A stretch of DNA of 64,000 nt from Chrysemys picta bellii (lineage: Eukaryota; Chordata; Testudines; Emydidae), in contig NC_088796.1 of assembly GCF_011386835.1 (NCBI RefSeq), forward strand, positions 87,837,468-87,901,467, read 5' to 3'. This document shows, one piece after another, positions 50,994 to 63,719 of the stretch. The stretch's first letter is position 1; every line of letters begins with the position of its first letter. The position numbers were made by a program, and so were the translations under genes. Under the pieces are notes generated by a model that ran no database searches, was not told the origin of the DNA, and worked only from the letters and a program-made list of their open reading frames with translations.

Positions 50994-51238
50994 GGCTAGG
51001 TCTACACTGAAGGGGTGGGGGGGTTGACCTAAGATACGCAACTTCAGCTACGCGAATAGCGTAGCTGAAGTCAGCGTATCTTAGGTCGATTTACCTGGCC
51101 GTGAGGACAGCAGCGAGTCGACCCCTGCTGCTCCCCCCGTCGACTCCGCTTCCGCCTCTCGCCGCGGTGGAGTTCTAGAGTTGACGGCACAGCGATCGGG
51201 GATCGATCACTATGGGTAGTGTAGACATACCCTAAGAG
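50994..51238. mobile_element. MITE with strong internal hairpin
   Basis: Ends aggctaggtctacactgaag and tagtgtagacataccctaag are inverted. Near the left end, 51026-51053 pairs with 51059-51087 (arms of 28-29 nt, loop gaata). It belongs to the gtctacact end type also seen at 7972 and 41250. Confidence 0.75.
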
Positions 51239-51545
51239 TATTCTATTCATCGGTATTCTACGGTTGCTGGAGGTGAACTGCAAGCAGATGAAACACCACC
51301 TTTCACAGTTCTGTCACTGCAATATATAAAAATCTAAAATAATTCCTCCTTGCTTTTTAAAGGAACCTATAATATCCTGTCAAATAATGGTAGGTTGACT
51401 CAGGTAGGTAGGTAATCTGCAGTAAAGGCTCAGGGAAAGAATAGAAAGCAGTGAGCAATCATTCCCATTCTCATATATTGGTTTCTTAAAAAGGGTTACA
51501 TGGTTTAAATATTACGAAAAAGGTTTACTGTATTTTAAGATGCTT
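51239..51545 (+). other. Nothing recognised
   Basis: Short stretch between two transposons with no gene or clear repeat. Confidence 0.5.
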
Positions 51546-52941
51546 TTAACCCTCGTATTGGACTGAACACCACCCAGTTATTTCTGTATTGGGGTCTTGG
51601 AGACTCCTACTACGTCAAAATTGGAAAAAAAACACGTGAATCATTTAAATCTAGCTTTATTGTAACCAGTGAACTATAAAACAATGAACAAGTTAAAACT
51701 TTTCTAGATTCAGAAGTACACTGCACAGAATTGTTTTGGGGCTCTAACTGACCTCATGGTTAGACAATGAAAATAGTTAGAGACAGAAACAATATAAAAG
51801 GCACAAAAGGAGCACACAGGCAGGAAATGTCCTATTACTTTGAATGAATGGAGCAAGTAGGTGAAATATGTTCTGAACATACAAAGTTTTTAGTCGTTGC
51901 ACATTTTTGATGTATTTTTCTGGAACAGATGTAACATCTTCCCCATTTCTCAGGCTTTGGATCAGTACCCAGCACACTAGACACGGCTTCCCTAGTAGCC
52001 TGAGGCAAGACTGCAGTGTTCCTTTCCTGCACCAGTAGTTTCACTATCTCTGTACCCTGAGAAACATCCGTCTCTTACGCAAAGATTTATTATACCAGTT
52101 GTGGTTCAACAAAATCCAAACAATATATGCATTCAGACATGCAATGTGCATGTTCAATACCAGTCTTTGTCCCAGTAACAGCGAGTCTTTGCCACAGCTA
52201 CAGCATCTGTCAAGTGTGTGCTGCCAGAAAATGTATCTGGCAATTGTGGCTTCCCCAGAAACTCTTCCTAACAAGAGTAAGCTTCCCAGAAAATCAGTTT
52301 GACAGTGTTCTCTTAACTCACTTTGCTGGACAATTGTAACAATACATAAGGCAAATGTTATCTGGGGTCTCACAGACCCCCAAGACTATGTTGGTGCATT
52401 TTATTTGAAAAGCAAAAACTGCTGAAACTATGATGCTACGAATAAGGCTGCGTGTCTGTCATGGAGATCACGGTTTCCAGGACTTTCTGTGGTAATTTCT
52501 GCAGTGGCCAGTACTGGCTCAGGGGCTGCCCAAGTTGGGCAGCAGCAGCAGTTTGGATGTGTGGGAGGGAACTCAGGGCTGGGGCAGGAGGTTGGGGTGC
52601 CCTTACCGGGAGGGGGGGTTCCCCGCCTCTCCCCCCCAGCACCAGTGGGGATTCTGGGCCCCCGCAGCGCCCCTAGGCGGCCTCTCCAGAGCTCTTGTGG
52701 TCTCCCAGCCCAAATTTTAGTTAGGGGTATATAGTAAAACTCATGGACAGGTATGCAGACAAAATTAGTGGTAACAGGTTGTCATCATCATAGGTTGAGA
52801 ATATTTAAAAAAAGAAGAAAGTGGTTTGTCTATCATGTTTTGTTTAATTTTTTTGACTGTGTTTGGGGTACAAGAGACCCCCAAAGACCTGGCAAGCATA
52901 GTACTTTCATATTTCCCATTGACTCCCATTGAGGGGTCTAA
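51546..52941 (-). mobile_element. piggyBac element relic, antisense, with internal GC-rich insertion
   Basis: The left end is TTAA followed by ccctcgtattgg at 51546-51561, the piggyBac target and CCC start, with ttggggtcttggagactcc at about 51592. The other end is less sure, about 52938 (cattgaggggtctaa), with a ggggtacaagagacccccaa motif at 52864. A GC-rich segment (about 52440-52720), not piggyBac, lies inside. The transposase remnant is listed separately. An AATAAA on the minus strand lies near 51657-51662. Confidence 0.65.
51800..52373 (-). pseudogene. piggyBac transposase C-terminal pseudogene
   Basis: Read on the minus strand: LNAYIVWILLNHNWYNKSLRK, cut by a stop, then EAVSSVLGTDPKPEKWGRCY and ICSRKIHQKC with FVCSEH. 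The NAYIVW segment and the terminal Cys cluster (CYIC, QKC, FVCSEH) match the C-terminal zinc-finger region of piggyBac transposases. The catalytic Asp domain upstream is not readable. Frame breaks occur near 52045 and 51980. Confidence 0.8.
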
Positions 52942-53489
52942 CTGATCGCATTACCTTTTTAGTGACTTTTTTTGCTACACAAAAACCATAACAGGAAGGA
53001 TGATAAAACCAATGCAGAAAGATTTATCTCATCCTACTTTGAGAATACTTAATGTATGAAGAAGCACGGGTTTGCACGAAAATTGTTATTTATAGTGTAG
53101 TGCATGTTGGGGTCAGATAGACCTGGAAAACATTAGGGGGGGGGGGGAACCCTGAGTGTCATCTGTGACTTTAAAAGGAGACCTCTGCACTTGCATTCCT
53201 TGTGCTTTAGTCAGCATGGCTGTTATGGTATTTTTACTGCTCATTCACATTGTTTGCTTATGTAGATGTTACAGGGTATGTCTACATTGCAGACTTGCCA
53301 CATGTTCTGCCATGTGTTGTTGCCCAACCCACCCACCAATCCCCACATACTTAAAACCCTTAAAAAATATGTATAAATGTGCATTGAGCCCATGCGAGAG
53401 TACTCAGCTGGAGGTATTGAACAATGCTTGTGTTGCACTTTGAGACGCACCCTATCTGCCCACTTTGCATTGTGGAGTCCTTCTCTGAA
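52942..53489 (+). other. Nothing clearly recognised
   Basis: It includes a G-run at 53138-53147 and a short gggtatgtctacattgcaga segment (53274-53293) that may be a MITE end without its partner. Confidence 0.45.
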
Positions 53490-53865
53490 TCACTGCTTTC
53501 CAAGACAATTTCCCATCCAGGAGGTATAGCTTGCATTCTTTGTTCCCAGGTGTATTACCTTGCATTTGGCTGTATTAAAACATATTCTATTGGATTGTGA
53601 CCATTTAACCTGATAACTCAGGTCACACTGTAACAGTAACTTGTTATCCCACCAATCATCTGCAAACTTTACCAGCAAACATTTTATATCATGTAGCTTT
53701 GGACCAAGAACCAATCCCTAAGCAATTCCACTAGAAATGGCCCCACTCATGGATGTCTCCCCATGAACAACTAATTTTGAGACCTATCAGTGAGCTAGTT
53801 TTTATTCCATCTAATGTGTGTCCTGTTAGTTTTATACATAGTTTGTTATATAAGGAGTTGTTCTG
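53490..53865 (-). pseudogene. CR1 LINE reverse-transcriptase fragment, antisense
   Basis: The minus-strand frame (53714-53490) reads LVKFADDWWDNKLL and FNTAKCKVIHLGTKN, the CR1 RT active-site FADD and the downstream segment. Sequence 53715-53865 continues the same alignment upstream on the minus strand (palm region). It is truncated at both ends. Confidence 0.85.
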
Positions 53866-56309
53866 ACCTTATTAGCTGGGCAGACAGTAGATCATTTGAG
53901 TTACAGTTCCCAGAACATATAGAGAAAGCATCTCTTTTCAAGACAAGCCAGGGAAACTACCATATAGGAGCAAATGTGTGTCCATTAGAGCTTAAAGCTG
54001 CATAGCATGAGTGTGCAGTGAATGGACGTTGCATTTGGACAGATGGAAAAGGAATCTGAGAGACTCTCTATTTTGGTTTTATTTAGCTATAAGCCAAAAA
54101 ATTTTTGCAGAATTTTACAAGTTTAGGATGAAATTCTCAGCAGAAGTGACCAGGCAACTTAACCACAAAAGCTGTGAAAATCAGCCCAATTTTTAAGCTA
54201 TTTCACAAGCATATTTTCAAACGAGCAGGTGACCTATGGATCACTAAATAATGCTACATAAGGAACCAAGCATTTATTGATTCATGTGGCTCAAATAAAA
54301 TGCAGCAAGATGAAAACCCTAACTAAGTCTGAGTCCTCTTCTACTCTCCAGGTCTGTAAAAGGCTGTGAGCACTGCAGTGCTTTGTAGTGACTCTAGAGA
54401 TGAGGTACAAATACAGTATTCTCACTCCACAGCGCCTAATGCTAGTTGTGTTCTTGAATTGAGAGGCATACTGTACATTTTTACCTCTTCTATGCAGTCT
54501 GTAATTGCTAGTTGGGTTACAAAAACAGCATTTTTTTCTTTGTGGAGGAAGGAATCGTAGCATCTGTAGCTCCACTGCCAGGTTCTTGAGGCTTCATTTT
54601 GCCCATGATTCATAACAACATTCATATGTGGGCCTGTTTAAGTCCACCTACCTATCTGGCTAGCATTTGTACACTGTGATGTATTTTTTCCTCCAACTGC
54701 TGGTCTGAACTTTCAAAAGATAAGCTCATGATTGTAGTTCCGATTGCTGCCTTAGGAGGGAATATCTTATTCTGGGAATTTGCTATGGGGTGGTTTGTTC
54801 ATCAGCAAATGCTAGAAAGGAGTTTCCCTTGCTTGCATTGGCCATCTTCCTTTAACCATCTGTCTGTCTATAGGAAAGGAATAAACCTCATGAACCCCTT
54901 TTGAAGGGATTAAGTGTACTCAAAGTGACTGGTCCTTTTAATGGCCAAGGTCCCAGAGCCAAGTAGGCATAGGCACTGGATCACTATCAACCTCTGAAAC
55001 AAAAATTGGAAGTTTCAGTAATATAGTTAGTCTTAACAGGCAATGTTTTTGCCTTAAATAATATATTATGTACTGGGAGAGTGTAAAAAAAAAAAAACCA
55101 ACTTAGTAGCTTCATTATTGCCTGAGATTTGGCTGGTTGCCTATATTCTGTAATCACAGCACTGATATCTGGCTGGAAAATAACTTATTAGACAATTAAC
55201 CGCAGCCGCCTCAAGGAGTGGGAAAAATCCTATATTATTATGTCCTTGAATAGTTCTGTGCATTTCTAACTAATCTGGATATCTCTTCCTTGCAAATGCC
55301 CGCCACAACACTCACATATTAAGTCAGATAGGACAATAAGTTCATGCACTGAGCTCTCCTTGTACTCTTGAGCCTAATGACTTTCCCCGCTTAGTTGTCC
55401 TCCTGCTTCTCAAACCACCATGCTTACAGTTTTACTGAACTTCTCATTTGTACCTAACGGGTCAATCTGTGCTAGTGAAATATACATTCGAAACTTGTTC
55501 ACTGTATGTTGTTTTCCCTTTATCTTCTGAGCCAGTAGATTCACTATGAACCAAGAAAACAGGTTTATTTACACTTGTCTTTTGCCTCTTTTGTGCAGTT
55601 TCTGTAAAAAGTTCTTTAAAATGAATTTTGAGTCATGTATGAGCAATGGGTTTCTCTTTTTTGCAGTGGCTCAGGGCTTTCTAGCTAATGATTCTGTAAC
55701 TCTCTACGCTTATAAACTGTCCAAAAATCTGACTGCTGCCTCCTATTCCAATCTAACTTATAACTAAAGGTGAGGATCTGAGCCTCCTGTCTGTATTACA
55801 GTTTTCTGAAGAGATTACTAGTATTTTGCATTGTTAATCCTGTTATTGTGCATCACTTCTATACTAGCATGAGTTGTCTGAAAATAGAGAATGGAAAAGC
55901 TACTATCAAATTCCATTAGAGGAAGAGCTGAAAGGGGTACTTGAATACACTCTGGCATTACTGCTGAAGACGGAATCTACTGCTGGACACAGGCAAACCC
56001 AAGCATTAATTGCAAGTTTCTGGCTAGTTATAAAATTATCATCTCTTCTGAAGATAGGGCAAAGTACAGGCTCTGTCTTCATAGAGACCATTAAGTCTCT
56101 CGTTCAAATATGATGCAAAGAAAATAATAGTTAGACACCATCAAGCTTCAGCTTTCCTTGCCTGTGATTCCTTTGTCCTTTAAGGTACTATTTCTGTGAG
56201 ATATCAGTGCTCGCTGATATTTAGTGTATCATGGATTTTAAGGTCAAAATGTAGACCTTAGAACCTCACCCAGTAATTTCTGCATGAAACACATAGCTTC
56301 TGATTGAGG
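53866..56309 (+). other. Downstream region, nothing recognised
   Basis: AT-rich sequence. ORFs of 60-95 codons here have no recognisable family. An A-run lies at 55086-55097. Confidence 0.5.
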
Positions 56310-56450
56310 TATAGCATATCTTTTAGAAAGACATCCAGTTTTGTTTTAAAGACTTCAAGTCCACCACAACCCTGGGTAAATTTTTCTAGCAGTTAATTAC
56401 GCTCACTGTTAAAAATCTGTCACAAACATTTCTTGATCAGGGTCTCTCCT
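56310..56450 (-). repeat. CR1 LINE ORF2 3' fragment, antisense
   Basis: On the minus strand it resembles the CR1 segment coding for RxxLTVxxINxWxNLP-type residues (here ttaacagtgagcgtaattaa and accacaaccctgggtaa). It is short and degraded. Confidence 0.6.
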
Positions 56451-56504
56451 CAACATCCTCACCTTCACTCACCATGTTAACATGGGGAGGCCCCAGACAT
56501 TTAC

Positions 56505-56640
56505 TTAACTGCAAGCTCTTTGGGTCAAAGACTGTCTTCTTGGTTATGTGTTTGTTCAGTGCCTAGTGCAGTGGGGTCCAGGTCCATGACGGGGCCTGCT
56601 AGGCCCTACTCCGATACAAATAACACTCTCAATACAAATA
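56505..56640 (+). repeat. Old MIR/L2-like 3'-end repeat
   Basis: caagctctttgggtcaaaga, cagtgcctagtgcagtgggg and cctactccgatacaaataa make up a conserved 3' end shared with the antisense copy at 7148-7400. Confidence 0.6.
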
Positions 56641-57379
56641 TATTGCACCCATAAGCTCGATTCCCCATCCAGGTATTTTTTAGGTCCTTGAGAACTTAGG
56701 ACAGGGGTTTTACTACAACTGGTTCTGTCTGCTTCCCTGGCTGATGGGATAGAGACAGGATTTCCTTTGATAAGCCTTCTCTGTGGATTGGCCTGTTTGC
56801 ACCAACAATAGATCCAGTCACATTAAATATGATCATTTATTTTACAGATAAAATACAACGAAGTTATACAAACACTGCAGAATAAAATCAAAGGGCTAAT
56901 ATACAAAAATATACATGGGTTGACAGTCAGGCCTAACTTTTTATTAGGATCCTTCCCATAACAGATTTACCTCTCATAAAAATCCAACCACACAGCTTGT
57001 TCTTCACTCAACTTCACTTCAGGCCTCAGATAGCAGGATTTTCTCAGATGCCTGAAAAACTTAACTCTCTCATAAAAATCTCTATGAAATCTCTGACACT
57101 GTTTGAAGGAAATAATTTGGGTAGTTATTCCTAAACTGCTTTCCCTCTGTTTAAAGGTTAAATTTAGGGCAGCCCAGTAATGGTAAATCACTCAGGTATG
57201 AGCTGTACTTGAGGGAGATTTGCCAGCTCCCCAACAACTGTTTCAAAATACAGTAATGGACATGGGGCTGAATGACGAAAGGGGCTTTCTCATGGTATCC
57301 TTTCTGTAGTGCTATTCTTTTTCACACTTCTCCTGATCAATCAACCATATTTTCTTCCATTAGATCTAAGGACAAATCT
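56641..57379 (+). other. Nothing recognised
   Basis: A 74-codon minus-strand frame at 57191-56967 contains a repeated DFYER motif but matches no family I know. Confidence 0.4.
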
Positions 57380-57462
57380 CTGATATTTCAGAGGTGCTGA
57401 GCACTAAGCATTAACTCCTGTTGGAGTAATGGGAGTTTTCAGCACCTCTGAAAACTATGCCC
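57380..57462. mobile_element. Small foldback MITE
   Basis: tttcagaggtgctgagcact and gttttcagcacctctgaaaa are inverted ends around a ctcctgttggagtaatggga centre. It is a relative of 35336-35403. Confidence 0.7.
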
Positions 57463-58894
57463 AGAGCCTTTCATTGATAAACTAATTATTGTGCTGACAG
57501 TGTTTCAGGATAATAAGCGGCAGCGGGGGTTGGGGGGAATGCCTGATTAAGCTGGTGATTTTACCAGCTAGGATACTGTGGTCCTGGTATTGGATGCTAT
57601 TGCCTTCATAATGTCAGGATTGTGGCACTGAACCCCACTGCTCGCTGGAGAGCAATTGCTTTCTTTGTAGAGCTATTACCGGCACTAGTTGGTGTGGTGC
57701 ACTCTGGGCAAAAGAGCCAACTAGGTTAATAACATTTGTTCTTATAGTTTTCCCAAGAATGGTGGTTTCCTAATATCTTATCCTACCTTCCTTCCTACGT
57801 TTTATAGAGCTTGATAATTAGAAAGACCATAAAAAGGGGCCTCGTAATAATCAAGCTGAGGAGGCAAAGGTAGTGATGAGATGATGGTTTTAGCACAGGT
57901 GGAGTTGATAGACTCTTACCTGGGCAATATTATAGAAATGCAGCTAGGTCGATTTACTAAAATAGGAGCTGCAGAACAAGGAGAGAGTTCAGAGTTAAGG
58001 ATAATGCCAAGGTTGTAGCCAGAGGCAAATGGAAGGTCTGAGTTGAAAAGAGGAGATAAAATAAAGAATTGGGTTTTAGGATTACTTTGTTGCCTCAGAT
58101 AACTTTTTAAGAAGTAGTTGAAAGAAATTGAGATTATAGTTTAATTGCTGAAATCAGGAAGAGAGAAAGTTAAAAGGGCTGGGTATTAAAAATACCAAAA
58201 TATACAGATCTGAGTATAGAAACATGATAGAAAGACGAAGGTGATATAATATAATCAAGCATAAGAAATTGTGTAGAAACTAGAATCAAGAATGAAACCT
58301 TTTAGGATGCCTTAGAGGAGGGGGCCTTGTGCAGAGGCAGAGCTACTACCAAGGAGATGGAGGAGTTTGATATGTGGAATCAGAAACATCCAAGAAGAGA
58401 AAAAAATCATGGCTGCAGAACTAAGGAGATCGTGAATATTCCACAAGGCGGAAGGTTGCAATGATGTCCAAGAGAATGAGTGTGAGGGAGAAAAAGCCAT
58501 TTTGAGTATGAACAGTATTTGCTCTTTTAGTTATTTAGTGGTGTTGTGACTGATATTTTTATTCTGAAATCTCAACCAATATAAACCTAATGGCATGTTG
58601 AAAATGAAATCCTGCTTTCTGGTTAGTTAACTGTTAGGAAAAGAAGTAGCCAAGATTATAGCAATAGCAACCACCAGCTCAAATTAACATGCAAAGAGTT
58701 AATTTTTAAACATTTTTATATTCTCATAATAATAAATAGGGCGCACGTTTTCTGGCAGCCGATGACAGGCTGGGATAACGGCCATTATTTTCCCTAGAAA
58801 ATATGCAATCAAGCTTTATTCACATTAATTTGACATTCTAATAAATATAGCTAACCTCCAAACTGCTGTGAAAATGTCCTGTATCTTTTTGAGA
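57463..58894 (+). other. Nothing recognised
   Basis: AT-rich and purine-rich sequence (58290-58500) without an assignable gene or repeat. Confidence 0.45.
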
Positions 58895-59052
58895 GGCAAA
58901 ATGGATGAGGTAATATCATTTATTGGACCAACTCCAGTTGGTGAGAGAGACAAGAAGACAAAAGAAGGTCCAATAAACGATTTTACGTCAGCCACCTTGT
59001 CTCTAATATCCTGGGACCGATATGGCTCAAACTACATTGTTTTTCTTAGACA
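58895..59052. repeat. Penelope-type foldback
   Basis: ggatgaggtaatatcattta then ttggaccaactccagttggt at the left, and aggtccaataaacgatttta then accttgtctctaatatcctg at the right. The two halves are inverted around the ttggaccaa/ggtccaa segment, as in sauropsid Penelope terminal repeats (from memory). Confidence 0.6.
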
Positions 59053-59164
59053 TCTTAACCTTTTCCTTTGGCAAAAAATGCGTATTACACAAGTAAGATG
59101 GCATTATTATTTATTACTGTTATTTTTACAACACTCTCAATGTATTGTGTGCTTTACAGAAACA

Positions 59165-59325
59165 AAAGCCTTGTCTGTATTAAAAACTGCTCCGGTTTTA
59201 ATAAAGGTAAATTGGCTTAGTTAAACCAGTACAAATCTGTGTGGTTTGTGCTGGTTTAAATAAATCCATTTAGAAGCATCTCTTTAGTTAATACTATGCA
59301 ACTTTTAATACAGACAAGATCTAAT
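59165..59325. mobile_element. MITE with inverted ends
   Basis: gccttgtctgtattaaaaac at the left and acttttaatacagacaagat at the right are inverted. gttaaaccagtacaaatctg pairs with ggtttgtgctggtttaaat in the centre. Confidence 0.8.
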
Positions 59326-59357
59326 AAAAAGATATGGTCCTTGATCCATAAAATTAT

Positions 59358-59482
59358 CATTTAAGACCCCAGTCTTATAAGGTCTTATGCATGTGCATTA
59401 GATCACTCACTCAAGTAGTCCCATAGACTTCAATAGGGACTAATCACATGAGTAAATTTATGCACATGCTTAAGTCTTTGCT
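59358..59482. mobile_element. Small foldback MITE
   Basis: caagtagtcccatagacttc with aatagggactaatcacatga in the middle and gtcttatgcatgtgcatta against tatgcacatgcttaagtc at the sides form a foldback related to 29388-29505. Confidence 0.55.
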
Positions 59483-61814
59483 GGGCTGGGGCCTAAATTT
59501 CGACAAGACTCAGTTTAGGCATGTCAACGTTTTGATGATTCAATAATTATTTTTGGTAGTCTGTTTTGTTTTTATTATATTTAACACCAACTTTAAAACT
59601 CTGGGCCTAATTCTCTTCTCTCTTATACCAGCATTGGTGCTGCTGATGGGGGGCAGTAGTGAAAGGTCTCCAGAAACGAACAATCTCTCAATCAGTATAT
59701 AAAATTTTGCCTATTGGTAGGGAACTCCATCAAATGTCCATCATGAATGCTAGAGATTGCAGGACTATGGTTGATATTTTATAATTATTTCATAAAATAA
59801 TGCTTAAAAATTAAAAGTATATTAATTGAATGTGATTTTAAATGTCAAGAACTGTATTTATAGAGGAAGGTGTGTGAGTAAAATATGAGTCCATATCTTC
59901 CATGTTAGTGTTTGTTTGGGTATAATGATAGTCCTATCCTTTAAAATCTCTGAAACCGGGTATTTTGTTCAAGGGGGGGATAGAGTTAAATTAGAGACCA
60001 TGTATAGCTCTTACATGTTGAGGTGATTTTTAAATTTTTTTAAATAATACAGAACTTCAGCAGACATATTTTCTGTAGTCTAGCGTCTCTCACAATTCTG
60101 AGACGTCTGGGCTGTTCCACGCTGCAGCTCACAGAGGCAGGCCAGAGTTGCAGTGCTACATGCACTGACCACGTCTCCTGCTCCTGCTTGCCACCAGATT
60201 CTCTGCCTCCCTGGCAGCAGTCAGTTGGCAGGTTTAGCTGCGATTGTTTCTTTTGTTCCCTTGGCTGTTTTTCTTGCCTGTTTTCAGCAGTGGTGATCAG
60301 TTCTTTTTCTTAACCCTTTCTCCTCCTCCCTGGGTCAAATTTCATTGGCTTAATGGGTAATCTATCTGGAGCTGCTGGCCACACGCCCGTTATACATAGT
60401 TGTGTTCCCACTGAAGTTACTAATATCTTTCTATGAGTTCTGTGCAGCATTGGAATGATTCATCTGGCACCAAGCTGGGGGGAGAGGGGTGGCCAGCACA
60501 TGCAGCACTGCAACTTTGGACCCCCTCTGAGAGCTGCAGTATGGAGAGGAGCAGCCCAGATGTCTTGTGGGAGATGCTAGCAGAAAGGAGATTGTTGGTA
60601 AGAATTTTTCCATTTGATATTTATATATTTAATGTACATCAAAATTTACATGTTTCAGGTATATGACTGATTTCATGTACATCTATTCCTGTCTTTTAAA
60701 CCATACATACCAAAAAAAAAACCCACTGAAAGCATGGAAATTCCTTTTTATTTTAGCACTAGCAGCTTTGGTGGATTCACAGCCAGGAAAATACATCTCT
60801 CAACACAAAAGGATTAGCTTGCTCCCTTGCACAATAGTATTTGAACACCTATGGGATGTACCAACACACACTGTTCAAATATCCCCCTGCAATAGCCAGG
60901 CACAGATGCACTAGTTCAGGATGGTGTTTCAGACCCAAATCCCGAATTTTCTTACATCTCTGAGAACCTTAATGTTACTTGAAGTTTCTACATTAATTTC
61001 CTTTGTTGAAAGGAAAAACACAAGGGCTGTCCAATGGACCAATTTATGCATCCAAAAAGTGGCATCCCCTTGGCTCTTTTAGGCAACAGAATGTCAGTCT
61101 GTATAGAAGGTGGGAAGAATCAATGATAACCAGTGCCTAATCTTGATTTTGCAATCTATTTAATCATGTGCATGTAGTTAGGAATGTAATCCGATTTATA
61201 TATACAAAAATATTGTCAATGCTCAAATAATCACCTGTTCCTTTTTTCCCACCTTTGAATTTTGGTAAAATAGCTCCTACTCTCAGCCTGGATCTCTCTC
61301 TGAGGATAAAAGCCCTATTGTGTATTTAATTCCTAAGAAACAATCAAGGAAAGACAGGTCTGACTGGGAAGGTCAAGCCAAAATTTGGGTATGGCGTGGA
61401 GTTGGGGAGGAAATGAACATAGAGCCAGCAATGTGTTTATGTGGTGTTGATGAGTAGTGGTAAGGCCAGAGTGGACAATACTAGACTGTTAGTGCCAACC
61501 CACTGACAATGGTTGGGCTACAGGCACTGTCTATTAGTTGGGAGGCTAGTGAAGTGGGAAAATTATTGTTGAGGGAGAAAAAAAGCAGGGAAGAGCTTGC
61601 TCAGGCTAGGGTGAGGAAGAGAGAATCTGGAGATTATTTTAACCTGCTGAAGACCCTCCGTAAAGAGAACTAAGGGTGAGAATATGTCTCCTAAATGTTA
61701 ATCTATTTTATTAAGATTTCCAATAGATTGGCACCTTGTTACTGCTCAGTTCAAAGAGATTCCACAATTCTCTTTCCTTTCTATGTACTTATATATGCAG
61801 TAACACCTATAAAC
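59483..61814 (+). other. Downstream region, nothing recognised
   Basis: No exon, RNA gene or clear transposon was seen. A moderately GC-rich stretch at 60100-60600 has short ORFs without family resemblance. Confidence 0.45.
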
Positions 61815-62680
61815 ATAAAGATCCAGATCACAAAAGCACTTAGGAATCTGGACCTTGGGTTTATGTACGTAAATCCTAGTTTTGGCTCCATTGTGATCCG
61901 CAGAATTCCCACCAAATCCCACATACACCTAAACTCACCTATATTTTCAAAGTAGACTAACCACTAGTTACAGAATCATTCTCTCTCTGGCCCGATGACT
62001 GTTCCACTGTGGATAAACACTTAAATAGTCTTTGGGCAGAGTAAGAGAGAATGATTTTGTGGACCAGTGGTTAGGGTACACAACTGGGAGGGCACAGATC
62101 CCAAGTCCAGTCCCCCTGCTCCAATGACACTTCCATTATTTAGCTACAGTGGAACAATTTCAGCAGGAGAGAGTGAGGGGGCCCCACATTAGAATATCTC
62201 CTAGAGCTCTGGGGCTAGAGTGGGAATTGAACTGGGTCTCCCACATTCCAAGTAAATGTTCTAACCCCTGGGCTAAAAGTTGTAAGTGGGGCATTACAAC
62301 CCTGTTCTCCTCTGGCCATTTTATGTGGAGTAAAGCAGGCACCTAACTCATTTCCTCCAGAAGTGGTTTAGGCACCCAACCTGCCTGACACCAGCTGGGG
62401 GAGGTCCCATCTGGATCTCTAAGTAGAGATAAGGTTCTCCCTGCAGCCCAGGCTTAGGCGCCTATCTCTGAAAGCGGAGCTCTGTTTGGATGTTGGCTTT
62501 TATGGAGCATATTATTAGGCGCCTGTCTCTCCCCATTTGTTGTATAGGAGCCTAGGTGCCTAACAGGCTTTGTAGATCACAGTGCTGTTCCTATGATTTT
62601 CTAGGCACCTAAAAGCTAGGTGCCATGCCGCTCAGCGTTGGAACACCTAAGTCCCTTTGTGGATCCTACCTAACTCTTGA
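61815..62680. mobile_element. Non-autonomous TIR element, relative of 14414-16013
   Basis: agatccagatcacaaaagca and acttaggaatctgg at the left are inverted to aacacctaagtccctttgtg and gatcctacc at the right. Taggcgcct/aggtgcct motifs recur inside. tRNA-like modules lie in forward (62050-62125, ccaagtccagtccccctgct) and reverse (62215-62285, gaattgaactgggtctccca) orientation. Confidence 0.65.
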
Positions 62681-62744
62681 ACTTTTCATTATAATTAAGA
62701 CCCTCCATATTGTGTTCAGTTACCATAATAATTCTCTGGCTCTT

Positions 62745-62960
62745 GATGATTTGCACATCCTGATTGAGGTGCAGGGTCTAACACTGGATAAGGTACTCCA
62801 GAAGATGTCTCACCATGATCTAGTACGAAGGCAGAATGTCTTATCTTCTTTGTAATCTTTTTGATGGTGCCTAAAATCTCATCAGTCTTTTTGCTGCAAC
62901 TGAGCAGTGGGTTTCCGTCTTCAGACCCAGGGCCTTGTGTACTGCCTGTGCTGTACATTG
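62745..62960 (-). repeat. Degraded CR1 LINE fragment, antisense
   Basis: ggtactccagaagatgtctc and tctttgtaatctttttgatg with ttgctgcaactgagcagt correspond, on the minus strand, to the CR1 region coding for the C-terminal LEY and AAKKA-type segments seen intact at 42640-42780. Confidence 0.5.
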
Positions 62961-63719
62961 GAGCTATTTATTGTATCTCCATGGCTTACTCTTCATTGCC
63001 ATTTGAATCATGCCACATCCTAACACATGTGCATGCATAACTTTGGCTCATAGCTGAAAACACTTGGTGATGTACAATTCATGAATGATTTTTGATACTT
63101 AAATATTTCACTGTGTTCTCCTTGCTTCAGCAGTTGCATTGTTGTTTGGGAAGGCCAGCTCAGAGAAAGTGGGAGCTTGTAGTCAACTTAATTCATTCAT
63201 TTTTCTCAGTTTCCTTGGGCTTAACTGCTGCTCTATTGCCTAACCCCCATCTTTATCTCCACCTGCTCCCTATCTGCGAACTGAACTCTAGCTCTGACTC
63301 CGACTCCGACTCCCTCCCCCACTCCTCTTCTTGATGATATAGAACAGTGAAAAGAACATGTACTGTCATGCAATTAATTCTCCCTTGAGGGGAAAGATGT
63401 AGAGCAAGAGGGAGCTGCCGGCACATCCCACAAGGGCAGTGAGATAGAAAATGAAGTGGCAGGAATCTGGCTGCAGCAAAAAATTATTAATTTTGTGGTA
63501 GCATTGAAACATGCCAAATTCCACAGCTCCACAATTGCAAAGTCCATGGGGCCCCAAGTATTGACTAGGGCTGTTTATTCCTCTCATTGTTTCAGGCTCT
63601 TTGCCGATTTGGATGATCACTGGTTACGCTTGGTTTATGTTTTTGATGTTATGTCTGCAACTAAAAGGGCTCAATGCCTTTTTTTTTTTTAATTAATGAA
63701 AGCTGACTCTCTAGAGCAC
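62961..63719 (+). other. Nothing recognised
   Basis: No gene or clear repeat, apart from a short (GACTCC)n-like stretch at 63294-63315 and a T-run at 63679-63690. Confidence 0.45.

Noticed and set aside
55546..55767. 73-codon + ORF with hydrophobic start and a possible host exon
   Set aside because: No splice-consistent continuation, no recognised family and AT-rich composition like its surroundings.
56967..57191. 74-codon minus-strand ORF with repeated DFYER
   Set aside because: No known domain, no splice context and no start context; it could be a fragment of an old repeat, but I cannot support a call.
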